A stretch of DNA of 64,000 nt from Antrihabitans stalactiti. Lineage in GTDB: Bacteria > Actinomycetota > Actinomycetes > Mycobacteriales > Mycobacteriaceae. Where the stretch lies: assembly GCF_012932915.1 (NCBI RefSeq), contig NZ_VCQU01000015.1, positions 55,858 to 119,857 of the forward strand. Reading direction: 5' to 3'. Below are positions 35,043 through 44,361 of this stretch, piece by piece. Position 1 is the first letter of the stretch. Each line of letters starts with the position of its first letter. Both the position numbers and the translations under genes were made by a program. The notes beneath the pieces are model-generated. The model was not told the origin of the DNA. It did not search any database and saw only the letters and a list, made by a program, of their open reading frames with translations.

Positions 35043-35801
35043 CTAGCGGATCGAGGACCCAATTCCCAGACCGCCGTCGACGTCGAGGACGATTCCGCTG
35101 ACGTAGCCGGCGGCGGGGGAGCAGAGGTAGGCGGCGGCTTCGGCGATGTCGGTCGGGTCGCCGGTACGGCGTTGTGGCACTTTGGATATCAGTTTCTCGC
35201 GGGCGGGTTTGTTCATGGAGGCGAGCATCGGTGTGTCGATGAGTCCGGGGGCGATGGCGTTGGCGGTGATGCCGTCGCGTGCGGTTTCCAGGGCGATGGT
35301 GCGGGTGAGTCCGACGATGCCGGCTTTGGCTGCGACGTAGTTGGATTGGCCGAAGTTTCCGCGCCAGCTCATGGAGCTGAAGGACACGATGCGTCCATAG
35401 TTGCGGGCGCGCATGTGCGGTAGGACGGCTTGGGTGCACAGGAACGTTCCGGTGAGGCAGACGTCGAGGACGGCATGCCAGTCGGCGAGCGTTGTCTTTT
35501 CGATTCGGTTGTCGCGGATGATGCCGGCGTTGTTGACCAGGACGTCGATGCGGCCGTGGGTGTCGGCGAGGGTGTCGACCCAGTGCTGAACTTGCTCGGC
35601 GGAGGCGACGTCGACGGGGTGGCTGGTGGCGGTCTGCCCGTGGCGTTGGGTGAGATCGGCGGCGAGTTCTTGTCCGGCGGTGTCGTTGATCTCGGCGATG
35701 GCGACGGTGGCTCCTTCGGCGGCGAAGCGGTGCGCCATGGCCGCTCCGAGACCTTGACCCGCGCCGGTGACGAGGACGACTTGGTCGGTGTAGCGGTTCA
35801 T
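35043..35801 (-). CDS. SDR family oxidoreductase (FabG-like)
   Basis: 252 residues with VTGAGQGLGAAMA (nucleotide site), NNAGI, Ser in IVSFSSMSWRGNFGQ and YVAAK (an unusual NYVAAKAG in place of Y-x-A-S-K), and PAAGYVSGIVLDVDGG. ATG 35801 overlaps the upstream enoyl-CoA hydratase stop by 4 bp, which decides the start over the 29-codon upstream extension. In the operon order synthetase, hydratase, SDR the enzyme would oxidise the 3-hydroxyacyl-CoA. Confidence 0.9.
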   Translation of the reverse strand: MNRYTDQVVLVTGAGQGLGAAMAHRFAAEGATVAIAEINDTAGQELAADLTQRHGQTATSHPVDVASAEQVQHWVDTLADTHGRIDVLVNNAGIIRDNRIEKTTLADWHAVLDVCLTGTFLCTQAVLPHMRARNYGRIVSFSSMSWRGNFGQSNYVAAKAGIVGLTRTIALETARDGITANAIAPGLIDTPMLASMNKPAREKLISKVPQRRTGDPTDIAEAAAYLCSPAAGYVSGIVLDVDGGLGIGSSIR

Positions 35802-36598
35802 CGTGTTCCTGTTCGGAGAGGGAGAGCCGTAGGGGGTGTGCGGTGCAGGAACTCGCGCAGTGCTGCGGGGACGTCGTGGGATTGCCAATGTGTGTCGAAG
35901 GCGTCGAGTTCGGATGACAGGTCTCGTCTTTCGTCGAACGAGTTCAACTCGGCGAGCAGCTTTTTGTAGGCGGATTGGGCGGGACCGGCGTGGGTGGCGA
36001 GTTGTGCGGCGGCGTCGAAGGCGGTGGTGTGCAGGTGTTCTCGTTCGACGATCGCGTGTAGCCAGCCGGTGTGCTGGAGATCCGGTGCGGGGATCAGTGC
36101 GCCGGTGAGTGCGAGCCAGCGGGCTGTCGAGTCGCCCACTTTGCGGGGCAGCCGCACGCTGGCTCCGCCGGCGGGCAGCAGGTTGTTGCGGACGTGTCCG
36201 TCACCGATGAGTGCGGTCGGTGTGGCGACGACGACGTCGCAGGCCAACGCGAGTTCGAGGCCGCCGGCGACGGCGTGCCCGTGGATGGCGGCGACGACGG
36301 GTAGTGGGCTGGCTTCCAAGCGGGTGGCGAAGTCGGATACGTCCCGTAGAAACCCGAGCGGCGTCTCGCCCTCAGAATGCAGTTGTAGAAAGTACTTGAG
36401 ATCAGCACCAGCGCAGAAGCTTTCACCAGCGCCGGTGAGAACGATGGTGCGGGTGGCGGGGTCGTTCTCCGCGCGGGTCAGCGCCGTTGCGAGAGCGTCG
36501 ATCAGGGTGTCGTCGAGCGCGTTGCGCCGCTGCGGCCGGTTGAGGGTGAAGACGCGGGTGGCTCCGACCTGGGACACGAGCAGTGGCAAGTCGGTCAC
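35798..36598 (-). CDS. Enoyl-CoA hydratase/isomerase
   Basis: 266 residues, crotonase family: NRPQRRNALDDTLIDAL, GAGESFCAGADLKYF (oxyanion hole 1), AAIHGHAVAGGLELALACDVVVA (oxyanion hole 2), ending with a variable helix. In place of the second catalytic Glu of a classical hydratase the segment reads LIGDGHVRNNLLPAGGASVRLPR; it has no obvious Glu at the usual 'E..lG..P' site, so isomerase, lyase or hydrolase activity is also possible. The GTG start 36598 overlaps the upstream acyl-CoA synthetase stop (GTGA), so the pair is coupled. Confidence 0.88.
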   Translation of the reverse strand: MTDLPLLVSQVGATRVFTLNRPQRRNALDDTLIDALATALTRAENDPATRTIVLTGAGESFCAGADLKYFLQLHSEGETPLGFLRDVSDFATRLEASPLPVVAAIHGHAVAGGLELALACDVVVATPTALIGDGHVRNNLLPAGGASVRLPRKVGDSTARWLALTGALIPAPDLQHTGWLHAIVEREHLHTTAFDAAAQLATHAGPAQSAYKKLLAELNSFDERRDLSSELDAFDTHWQSHDVPAALREFLHRTPPTALPLRTGTR

Positions 36599-38214
36599 GA
36601 CGGCACACCCTGGCGCGCGATGTCGGCACGTCGCTGCTGGCGCAGTTGAGCGCGCTGGATTTTCCCGCTGGGAGTTTTGGGGAGGGCCTCGACGAAATGC
36701 ACCTGGCGGGGGTAGGCGTGTGCGGCGTACTTGGATTTGACCCACAGTTGCAGTTCGCGCGCCAGGTCGGCATCTGCGGCGGACCCGGTTGTCGCGACGA
36801 CGAAGGCTTCGACCACTTCGCCGCGGATGTCGTCGGGGGCCGCGACGACGGCGCATTCGCGAACTCGGGGGTGTTGGGCGAGAACGGATTCCACGTCGAA
36901 GGGGCCGATGCGGTAACCGGCCATGATGATGACGTCGTCGTCGCGGGAGGAGAACCGCAGCACGCCGTCGTTGTCGAGGGACGCGGTGTCGCCTGTGAGG
37001 TAGTAGGTCTTGTGTGGGGTGAATCGTCCCGCCTCACCGCGTCCGCCGGCGTATGCGGTGAACGTCATCAGCGGGCTGTCGGCGACGACAACGGCGAGAC
37101 GGCCGACTGTTCCGGTGGGTGCTGGGGTGTCGTCGTCGGAAAGGACGGTCAGGTGCCAGCCTGGCAACGCGACGCCCATCGCGTTGTCGACGACCGGTAC
37201 GGCGTAAATGGGATGGTGCGGGAACCCGGCGGGCATGCCGAGTTCGGTCTGTCCGAAGTGATCGTGCACCACCAGATCGAGCTCTGTTCTCGCCCAGGCA
37301 TTCACTTCCGGTGTCAACGGCTCGCCGGCGCTGGAGAGGCGGCGTAACACCAAGTCTGTTGGTTGGGTGGGTTTTTCGGCGCGGAGGCTGCGGTACACCG
37401 TCGGCGCGGCGGCAAAGTCGGTCACGCCCAATTCGGCCAGCACACGCCAGGTCGAGGTCGCGGAGAAACCGCCGCGCACCAGGATGGTCGGTACGCCTAC
37501 GGCCAGCGGCGCAACGATGGCGGTGTAGAGGCCGTAGGCCCAGCCCGGGTCGGCCGCGCACCAGAAAACGCTGTCGTCGGTGACGCCGAGCGCGAACCGC
37601 AGGTAGCTGTCCCAGCCGGCGATGTAGCCGACGGGGTGGATGACACCCTTGGGGTTGCCGGTCGTTCCAGAGGTGAACATATGAACCAGTTCGCCGTCTG
37701 CGCCGACGGCGACCGGGGGCACGGTTTCCTCGGGTGCGGTGGCGACCGCGTGGGCCAGGCCGTCCTTCTCCGGGCTGTCGGAGATCAGCACATCCCATTG
37801 CCCTGCAGCCACTTTGGCCCGGTACTGCGCATCGACCACGACGAGTGTGGTGCCCGAATCTTTCAGCCGCGACGTGACGGCGTCTTCGGCGAATGCAGTG
37901 AACAGCGGTACGTACACCGCCCCGACCCGCCAGATGCCGAGCAGAACGGTGACCAGGTCGGCGCTCTTGCCCATCAACGTGGCGACGCGGTCGCCGGGCC
38001 CGATTCCGCGGTCCCGCAGCACCGCAGCGAACCGGCACGACAGTTCGGCCAGGTCGCCGTAGGTGTATCGAGTGGTGGTCAAATCCTCGTCGACGACGAC
38101 AAGGGCGAGTGACTGCGGGGGATGCCGATCGCACAGCAGTCGCGCGACGTTGGCGTCCGGACCGGCATAGGAGGACAGGATCTCGCGCAGCGGCGCGGCG
38201 AGGTCGGCAGGCAA
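36595..38214 (-). CDS. Acyl-CoA synthetase (AMP-forming, medium-chain/benzoate type)
   Basis: 539 residues. ANL-superfamily blocks: P-loop HMFTSGTTGNPKGVIHP, FGQTELGMPAG, YYLTGDTASLDNDGVLRFSSRDDDVIIMAGYRIGPFDVES, and the catalytic Lys near the end, LPKTPSGKIQRAQLR. The relaxed ACSM/benzoate-CoA-ligase-like pattern suggests a small carboxylic acid as substrate. First gene of the operon with hydratase, SDR and probably CocE; it is divergent from the TetR gene with three GGGTAC half-sites between. Confidence 0.93.
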   Translation of the reverse strand: MPADLAAPLREILSSYAGPDANVARLLCDRHPPQSLALVVVDEDLTTTRYTYGDLAELSCRFAAVLRDRGIGPGDRVATLMGKSADLVTVLLGIWRVGAVYVPLFTAFAEDAVTSRLKDSGTTLVVVDAQYRAKVAAGQWDVLISDSPEKDGLAHAVATAPEETVPPVAVGADGELVHMFTSGTTGNPKGVIHPVGYIAGWDSYLRFALGVTDDSVFWCAADPGWAYGLYTAIVAPLAVGVPTILVRGGFSATSTWRVLAELGVTDFAAAPTVYRSLRAEKPTQPTDLVLRRLSSAGEPLTPEVNAWARTELDLVVHDHFGQTELGMPAGFPHHPIYAVPVVDNAMGVALPGWHLTVLSDDDTPAPTGTVGRLAVVVADSPLMTFTAYAGGRGEAGRFTPHKTYYLTGDTASLDNDGVLRFSSRDDDVIIMAGYRIGPFDVESVLAQHPRVRECAVVAAPDDIRGEVVEAFVVATTGSAADADLARELQLWVKSKYAAHAYPRQVHFVEALPKTPSGKIQRAQLRQQRRADIARQGVPS

Positions 38215-38226
38215 GGGAACTCCTAT

Positions 38227-38267
38227 GGGTACGTTAAGTGGGTACGATGTGTGTCAATAATGTACCC
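38227..38267. promoter_or_regulatory. GGGTAC half-sites between synthetase operon and TetR gene
   Basis: GGGTAC occurs at 38227-38232 and 38240-38245, with its complement GTACCC at 38262-38267; the last two form an inverted repeat (16-bp spacer). The array lies just upstream of the synthetase start and before the TetR gene, a likely operator for both. Confidence 0.55.
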
Positions 38268-38292
38268 AACGATGGTCCGGAGGGGAACCCCC

Positions 38293-38961
38293 ATGCTGGA
38301 TCGGGATCGATCGGGGTGTGCCAGACTCGATCGCATGGCACGTGCAGGAGCGACGCCGAACCGTTCGACGTTGAATACTCCGCGTCGGCGTCGGGTGGAC
38401 ACGGCTCGTCGAGACGAGTTGTTGGCCCGGATCGAGGACATTTTTCTTGCCGAGGGATTTACGTCGGTGTCGGTCGACGATCTGACGCAGCGGTTGCGGT
38501 GTTCGAAGGCGACGCTCTACAGCGTGGCGTCGACCAAGGAGCAGCTCGTCATCGCCGCCACAAAGCACTTCTTCGGTGCGGCGGCCCAGCAGATCGAGGA
38601 TGCTGTTGCGGGCGAACCGGATTCGCGCAATCGGATCACGTTGTATCTGGGTGGGGTAGCCGCGGCGATGCGGCGTAATTCGCGTGCGTTCTATGACGAC
38701 ATGGTGTCCTATCAGCCGACTGCGGAGATCTACGCACGCAATACGGCCCAGGCCGCGCGGCGGGTGCAGGAATTGATCGACGAGGGAGTCCGGGCCGGTC
38801 ACTTCCGGGCGACTGACGGTAGGTTCGCCGCCGAATTGGTGGCGTTGGCGATCGATGCGGTCCAGTCCGGTGTGCTGCTCGAGAAGACCGGCTTGTCTGC
38901 GGCCGACGCCTTTGCTGAACTCGGCGACCTCTTGTTGCACGGACTGCTCCGTCAGGACTAG
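38293..38961 (+). CDS. TetR family regulator
   Basis: 222 residues, TetR HTH with RIEDIFLAEGFTSVSVDDLTQRLRCSKATLYSVASTKEQLVIAATKHFF (residues about 42-90) and a helical ligand domain. GGAGGGG 7 nt before ATG 38293 sets the start; an ATG at 38335 is a less likely alternative. It is divergent from the acyl-CoA synthetase operon and most likely represses it, the inducer being the acid or its CoA ester. Confidence 0.9.
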   Translation: MLDRDRSGCARLDRMARAGATPNRSTLNTPRRRRVDTARRDELLARIEDIFLAEGFTSVSVDDLTQRLRCSKATLYSVASTKEQLVIAATKHFFGAAAQQIEDAVAGEPDSRNRITLYLGGVAAAMRRNSRAFYDDMVSYQPTAEIYARNTAQAARRVQELIDEGVRAGHFRATDGRFAAELVALAIDAVQSGVLLEKTGLSAADAFAELGDLLLHGLLRQD

Positions 38962-38962
38962 C

Positions 38963-38984
38963 GCGGGTGAGCGTGAGCACCCGC
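38963..38984 (+). terminator. Short hairpin after the TetR gene
   Basis: Stem GCGGGTG / CACCCGC with an 8-nt loop followed by CCTTTG, starting 2 bp past the stop. The T-run is short, so efficiency is uncertain. Confidence 0.5.
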
Positions 38985-39041
38985 CCTTTGTCGTTGGATC
39001 CCTACGCGCCTGTGGTGTAAGGGTCAGACGGTAGCAGCGGG

Positions 39042-41240
39042 TCAGAGATCGAGTTCGACATCGGAACATGCCAGGCTGTCGCATACCGTGATGCGGTCCA
39101 TCGGCTCGGATTTGACCTCATGTTGCGTGGTGCCGCTCAGTTTGGGTGTGACGCACGCTCGGCATAAGCCGCGTAGGCAACCCGTCGGCACACGTATCCC
39201 GACGTTGCCGGCGGCCTCGAGCAACGTGGTCGCACCGTCGATCTGGACCTTACGTTCGCTGCGCTTGAACGTAACCGTGTACCGGCGACCGTCGTCGACC
39301 GGACGAGTGAGCTCCGGCGGCGCGAACGATTCGGTGTGGAAACGATCCGGCGTCTGCCCCAAAGCTGACAGGTGCCAACGCACCGAGTCGACGAGCCCAG
39401 TCGGCGCGCACACGAACGTCTCTCGATCGGCCGCGTCTGCGACCAACCCTTCGATTACGCTGGCGGACGGGTGAATTCCGGTGAACAGGTGCACGGTGAT
39501 TCCCGCTTCACGACCCAGCTCACGGATCTCACGCTCGAATATGATCGAGCGCTCGTCGCGGTTGAAGTACAGCAGGACCGCATCGTTGGCTGTGCCCTCA
39601 CGCGCGATCTTGCGAAGCTGACTGATGATCGGCGTGATTCCGACACCGCCGGCGATGAACAGTGCCTTGCGGGGCACCTCTGCCATGACGAGTCCGCCAG
39701 TCGCAGTAGGTGCGCCGACGACGGTCACGTACGAGCCGGTGCGGATCGTGTCGTTCAGCAGATTCGACACTCGCCCGCCATCGACCCGTTTGACGCAGAT
39801 GTCCATCGTGTCGGAGCCGGCGCTGTCGTGGACCAAGCTGTACTGACGGACACGAACCTCGTCACCGTGCTCGACCCGCACGGAGATGAAAGCCCCTGCT
39901 TCCCACCGTATGCCGTGCCAGGCGTGTGGCTTTTCCAGCCGAATCAGCCGCGCCTGGCCCCCGGCCAGTCGCCGTGTTCCGACGACCTTGACCGGAACGT
40001 TGTAGAACCGCGGTTTGTCGAGATAGGGCGCCTCGGGAAGCGTCCGGTACGTCGCACCGAAGGCAAGTCGACGGACGAGGGAGAACGGTTGCTTCAACAA
40101 CTTCAGCGGGCGCGAAAGTTCACGTTCCCCAAGCGGAATCGAGAACCCGGTGAGCGCCTGCAGTGTCAGTGCCGCCGTATCACCCAGCGGTGTCTCGTGA
40201 TACGGCAGTCCGTGCCGCAGCACGATCTCCTTGACCTCACTCGCGATCTCGCGCTGCCGGTTCGGCGGCAGGTCGGGAAACAGATGATGCTCGACGTGGG
40301 TATCCAAACCTCCGTAGAAGATCCGGAAATCCGGCCGGTTCTCGAAAGGAACCTCCTCGTCGAGAATCTGCTCCAGCGCAGAGTCGAGCTTCTCGCTGCG
40401 CAGAAAGTTACGCGTGGCGCGTATCTGGCGCGAGTAGTACTCGTCGCGCGTCTCATCGGGACCCGGGTTCGGAAAGACTTCGACGTCACCCGCGTGGTGC
40501 TCGATGACGACCAGGAACAGGACCGCTACATAGCCTGCGACGCCGCCGATGTGGTTGGCCAGCAGCGTCGGCAAGAAACGCGAACCGGCACCGAGCGGTT
40601 CTGTGATCAGTCGGCGGACGGTATCGCGGTAGGCGACTCGTGCCGGCGCGCGCAGGGTGTCGCGGCTGAAGAAGGGTGTGCCATCCATGTGGCGGGCGGA
40701 GTTGGCCACGATGAACGGTGCGAGTTGGGCGAAGAAGGGTACCGCGGCGCCGACAATTCCGAGCTGCAGCGCATGATGACCGAACCAGTCCTGGGCGGCC
40801 TGTGCACGGATGACGCTGTAGCCGAGGTCGTGATCCTCGCCCAAGATGTTCGTATTCGGATGGTGCCCTTCGTGATGCATCACCTTCCACTGGTCCACGT
40901 CGACGTTGAAGTCCCACTGGTAGTGATCGGAGTGGTACTCGCCGCCGTTCGGCAGATGATCGTAGGAACCGTGAATGATGTTGTGGCCCAGTTCGGAGAA
41001 CTGCAGGAGTCGATAGAGCATCTCCAATACGATGGCCCGCCCGGCCGCTTTCGGTCCCCCGTTGTGAAGTAGTTCGAGGCGGCGCGCATCGATCGCCTTG
41101 GCGTACGCGGTGACGTTACGGATGTGAGCGAGATCCTCGTCGCCGACCTTCGCTTTCGTCGTCGCGTACAGGTCCTGGAATTCGTCGGCAAGGCTGAGCT
41201 GCCTGCCGACAGCCTTGGCGGTGACGCTTGTTGTTTCCAT
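39042..41240 (-). CDS. Fatty acid desaturase fused to ferredoxin reductase and ferredoxin
   Basis: 732 residues in three modules. Residues 1-350: membrane desaturase with His boxes GHNIIHGSYDH, HHEGHH and HVEHHLF. Residues about 395-630: FNR-like reductase with RQYSLVH (FAD) and FIAGGVGITPIISQL (NAD(P)H). Residues about 645-732: plant-type ferredoxin with CLRGLCRAC and a final Cys in DSLAC for the [2Fe-2S] cluster. The separate mycobacterial pair DesA3 and its oxidoreductase (Rv3229c/Rv3230c) carry the same functions. Here a single chain carries electrons from NAD(P)H to the di-iron site. ATG 41240 is chosen because upstream frame is not desaturase-like. The divergent AraC gene is 72 bp away. 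Confidence 0.93.
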   Translation of the reverse strand: METTSVTAKAVGRQLSLADEFQDLYATTKAKVGDEDLAHIRNVTAYAKAIDARRLELLHNGGPKAAGRAIVLEMLYRLLQFSELGHNIIHGSYDHLPNGGEYHSDHYQWDFNVDVDQWKVMHHEGHHPNTNILGEDHDLGYSVIRAQAAQDWFGHHALQLGIVGAAVPFFAQLAPFIVANSARHMDGTPFFSRDTLRAPARVAYRDTVRRLITEPLGAGSRFLPTLLANHIGGVAGYVAVLFLVVIEHHAGDVEVFPNPGPDETRDEYYSRQIRATRNFLRSEKLDSALEQILDEEVPFENRPDFRIFYGGLDTHVEHHLFPDLPPNRQREIASEVKEIVLRHGLPYHETPLGDTAALTLQALTGFSIPLGERELSRPLKLLKQPFSLVRRLAFGATYRTLPEAPYLDKPRFYNVPVKVVGTRRLAGGQARLIRLEKPHAWHGIRWEAGAFISVRVEHGDEVRVRQYSLVHDSAGSDTMDICVKRVDGGRVSNLLNDTIRTGSYVTVVGAPTATGGLVMAEVPRKALFIAGGVGITPIISQLRKIAREGTANDAVLLYFNRDERSIIFEREIRELGREAGITVHLFTGIHPSASVIEGLVADAADRETFVCAPTGLVDSVRWHLSALGQTPDRFHTESFAPPELTRPVDDGRRYTVTFKRSERKVQIDGATTLLEAAGNVGIRVPTGCLRGLCRACVTPKLSGTTQHEVKSEPMDRITVCDSLACSDVELDL

Positions 41241-41312
41241 GACAGCAACGGTATGAGCGGGAAACTGCTGGGTGAATACTCGCTTCGGGCACGTATTTGA
41301 TATTTTCGGACA

Positions 41313-42329
41313 ATGACGGCGGTGGGTACTCCGGTCTGGGCAGTGCCACGCGGAACCGAGGGCGTGCGGATCATGACCCAGGCGGTCGCGGACTACATGT
41401 CGTTGCCCGAATGCCTGAGGGGCACCGGTCTGACCGAAGCCGACCTCGCGGATGAAGACGCCGAAATCTGGGCGCACCAGGAGTTCACCGTCGTCCGCAA
41501 CATCATCGGCAAACTCGGTGATAGAGCAGGATTGGGCATCGACGTCGGCGGGATCAGCACATTCGGCCGAACCGGAATCCTTGGGTTCACTTTCCTCGCG
41601 AGTGCGACCGTTCGCGAAGGTTTAGCGCGCATCCTTCCCTACCTCGCGCTCTCGCCCTCACACGTCGCGCTCTCGATCGAGACCGACGAAACCAGCGACT
41701 GCATCGTCGCCGACGACGAAGACATCCCAGCCGACGTACGGCCTTTTATCGTCGAACGCGATCTCGCGGGTCTAGCTGCGGTGCTGGAGGGAGCGAACGC
41801 GAAGTTGGAGCCCCGATGGTTCGAAACAACCCTCGATGAGGAACGGGCGGCGCGCCTGGTCAAGACGTGGTCCCTCACGGCGGATGTGCGGCCAAACCAA
41901 CCGCGCAATCGCATCGGCGGACCACCTGGGATGCTGGATATTCCAATGCCGCAGTCAGATCCGAACACCGCGCGGGTGTTCGAGCGCCAGTGTCGACAGT
42001 TGCTCGAACGACGACTCGCACGGGTCGGCGTTACCGGTCAGGTGCGGAGCAGGTTGCTGCACACTCCCGGCAGCTTTCCGTCGATGCAGAATGTCGCCGA
42101 CGAACTGCACCTCGACCCACGGACGCTGCGTCGGAGACTTACCGACGAAGGCACGTCGTTTCGGACACTGGTCGACGAAGTCCGCCGCGCCCTTGCCGAG
42201 CGGCTGCTCCTCGAAAACGCTTCGATCGAAACTATCGCACAGCAGCTCGGTTACGCCGAAACTGCAAGTTTCACCCACGCTTTCACGAGATGGACCGGTT
42301 CTCCCCCCAGCCGATTTTCCAGGCGATGA
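41313..42329 (+). CDS. AraC family regulator
   Basis: 338 residues, an N-terminal arabinose-binding-like domain (OruR/ArgR type, residues 20-200) and a C-terminal double HTH: MQNVADELHLDPRTLRRRLTDEGTSFRTLVDEVRRALAERLL and IETIAQQLGYAETASFTHAFTRWTGSPPSRFSRR. It is divergent from the desaturase fusion with only 72 bp between, so it probably controls that gene. ATG 41313 gives a full-length domain. The inducer is unknown; a fatty acid would be logical. Confidence 0.92.
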   Translation: MTAVGTPVWAVPRGTEGVRIMTQAVADYMSLPECLRGTGLTEADLADEDAEIWAHQEFTVVRNIIGKLGDRAGLGIDVGGISTFGRTGILGFTFLASATVREGLARILPYLALSPSHVALSIETDETSDCIVADDEDIPADVRPFIVERDLAGLAAVLEGANAKLEPRWFETTLDEERAARLVKTWSLTADVRPNQPRNRIGGPPGMLDIPMPQSDPNTARVFERQCRQLLERRLARVGVTGQVRSRLLHTPGSFPSMQNVADELHLDPRTLRRRLTDEGTSFRTLVDEVRRALAERLLLENASIETIAQQLGYAETASFTHAFTRWTGSPPSRFSRR

Positions 42330-42411
42330 CCTCTTCCGGTACATCTCGTCGTCGCCCGGCTTGCTTTGGACCTCCCAGGGTGTGAGCCCAAATTCCGCAC
42401 CCGAAAGACGT

Positions 42412-42862
42412 CGGCCACTCGAACCCCGCGAAAACGGATTGGGAGTCAACTTGCTCGGTAGGCGTGCGACGCGCTGACCAGGGCCTTTTCGTCAGGCCGC
42501 CGCGCTCGGTCAACAGCTTCGCGCCGCAACGTGTTGAGTTGGAGGTTTTGTGCTGACCTTGAAACGAAGAAAACCCCCGCTAAGCGGGGGTTTCTCAGTG
42601 CGCCATCAGGGACTTGAACCCCGACCCCGCTGCCTGGGGGACCAAGTAATGCGGTTGTCCGCCGCGGTCCATAAACATCTTGTCTCCCTTAGATTTTCGA
42701 GATTCAAGTATCTGTGGCTGTTCGGCGAAATTCGTCCTGATCTGCGGGCAATATGTCGGGTAAGTGTTGGCTAGTTGCCGCCTTCGATCAACATACGACA
42801 GGTGCTGGCGATGGTTGGTGTTCACGTCCGATGCAAACACGAATTTGGGCGGGCGGCCACCA
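42412..42862. repeat. tRNA-Lys flank repeat, copy A
   Basis: The block resembles copies at 44362-44858 (B) and 51512-51766 (C). It includes a leading segment (AACCCCGCGAAAACGG, GATTGGGAGTCAACTT), a hairpin terminator AAACCCCCGC-taa-GCGGGGGTTT (42571-42593) and a 34-bp piece of the tRNA-Lys 3' end (42599-42632). After that point A and B share about 230 bp (e.g. TTCAAGTATCTGT and GGTAAGTGTTGGCT) which C lacks, as in an element end joined to a displaced tRNA tail. Confidence 0.8.
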
Positions 42863-42879
42863 GTTCCGTGGAGCACGGC

Positions 42880-43490
42880 TCAGTTGGCAACCTGTTCAAT
42901 GAGACCGAGAGCGCGCGTATAGGTTCCCCGCGCGAGTCGCTTGAACTGCCAAGCAACTTTGGCGTCCAGTTGTGGCATGACAGGGAGTTGGCCGCGATAG
43001 TGAGCGTCGAGTGTGATCCGCGCGATCGAGTCGGGCGACGAATCCGATCCACCTCATAAGTGTGCTTGGGACAGAGGACAGTGACGGCGACGCCCGTCCC
43101 GTTGAGTTCTGCTGCGAGCGTTTCCGATAGCGCCAATACGCCGGCTTTGCTGACGTTGTTTGCGGCCATACACGGGGCAGCGCCGAAGCTGGCCGCTGAC
43201 GCCGCATCGACGATGCCTCCGCTGCCATATGCGCGAAGGCGAGGCGTGAATACATGGCAACCGTGGATGACGCCCAGCAGGTTGATGTCGATCGTCTGCT
43301 GCCAGTCGACGAGCGGGGTCTCACCGATGACGCTGCCGCCCCGCCGATTCCGGCGTTGTTGATGACGAGCGCTGCCGGGTTTGCCAACCATTGCCCAGAC
43401 GACACGACCACCCCGTCGGCTGAGTTCGACGGCAAAGGCGCGACCGATTCCGCTGCCCGCGCCGGTGACGACTGCGTCAGCGCAGTGCAT
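42880..43490 (-). pseudogene. Frameshifted SDR gene
   Basis: Minus-strand pieces of a classical SDR lie in different frames: VVTGAGSGIGRAFAVELSRRGGRVV near 43480, LVINNAGIGG near 43350 in another frame, then VDWQQTIDINLLGVIHGCHVFTPRL and a catalytic region AANNVSKAGVLALSETL (the Tyr of YxxxK reads Asn-Val), and a tail WQFKRLARGTYTRALGLIEQVAN ending in TGA at 42880, again out of frame. At least two frameshifts and a mutated active site show that it is dead. It lies between repeat copies A and B, next to the element-like end of A. Confidence 0.75.
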
Positions 43491-43608
43491 GGTCGCATCA
43501 TCGCCCGACTTCGACCGAGCTCCCAAACCCCGGTGCGGCGAAGGGATCTCTCCGCACCGGTTTCCAATCGATGCTCCGTTTCTCCAGGTTCGTTTAAGCT
43601 CGTCGCGG

Positions 43609-44268
43609 ATGCCTGACAAGAACGCCAGCAAACGTTGGACCGGACAGCGGCGCGATCTCAAACTCCGCCGCGAATCCTGGGGGTTCGCAGTCGGTTCAAC
43701 ACTCTTCGCGCTGGGCGCCGCGCCGCTCTACGTATCGGCAGTAGACGCGAGGTTGGACAACACCACCTATTTCATCGGTTCGCTGTTCTTTACCATCGCC
43801 GGGTTCGTCCAGTTGCGCCTGAGCGGTCGCCCCGTCCCCAATGCCGAATCGCACAAGATCGAAAAGTACGACTGGTGGGCGGCGCTGGTCCAGTTCATCG
43901 GCACCCTGCTGTTCAACGTCAGCACCGGCGCTGCGCTGATAATCGGTCTCACCGTCGACGAATCCCGCGACTGGGTGTGGCGTCCCGACATTCTCGGGTC
44001 GGTGGGGTTCCTCGTGTCCAGCGCCCTCGCCGTCATTGCCACCACCGAGACGGACAAACTGTGGGACCCGCACGCCCGCAACTGGCGCAGCACCTGGTTC
44101 AACATGCTCGGGTCCGTGGCGTTCGGCGTGTCTGCCGGAGCGGCCTTCGTGACGCCCAGCGGCAAACTGGAAGACGCCACCGTCGCGAACATGGGCACCC
44201 TGATCGGCGCAATCTGCTTCCTTGTCGCCGCACTTCTCATGCGAGCTCCGCGCTCTAAATCTGCCTGA
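43609..44268 (+). CDS. YrhK-like multi-pass membrane protein
   Basis: 219 residues with about six membrane helices: FAVGSTLFALGAAPLYVSA, YFIGSLFFTIAGFVQLRLSG, WWAALVQFIGTLLFNVSTGAALIIGL, ILGSVGFLVSSALAVIATTE, WFNMLGSVAFGVSAGAAFV and MGTLIGAICFLVAALLM. The repeated 'G.llF....g' pattern recalls YrhK-domain proteins of unknown function. ATG 43609 follows the opposite-strand SDR pseudogene start by 118 bp. It is the only intact gene between repeat copies A and B. Confidence 0.75.
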   Translation: MPDKNASKRWTGQRRDLKLRRESWGFAVGSTLFALGAAPLYVSAVDARLDNTTYFIGSLFFTIAGFVQLRLSGRPVPNAESHKIEKYDWWAALVQFIGTLLFNVSTGAALIIGLTVDESRDWVWRPDILGSVGFLVSSALAVIATTETDKLWDPHARNWRSTWFNMLGSVAFGVSAGAAFVTPSGKLEDATVANMGTLIGAICFLVAALLMRAPRSKSA

Positions 44269-44361
44269 ATCCTATGGACGACTCCGGGTATACCTTGCCT
44301 CGCAGCGCACGCCATTCCAGCCAAGCCGACTTTTGGGTCAGGGTCGTCGCCGGTGCCCGTG

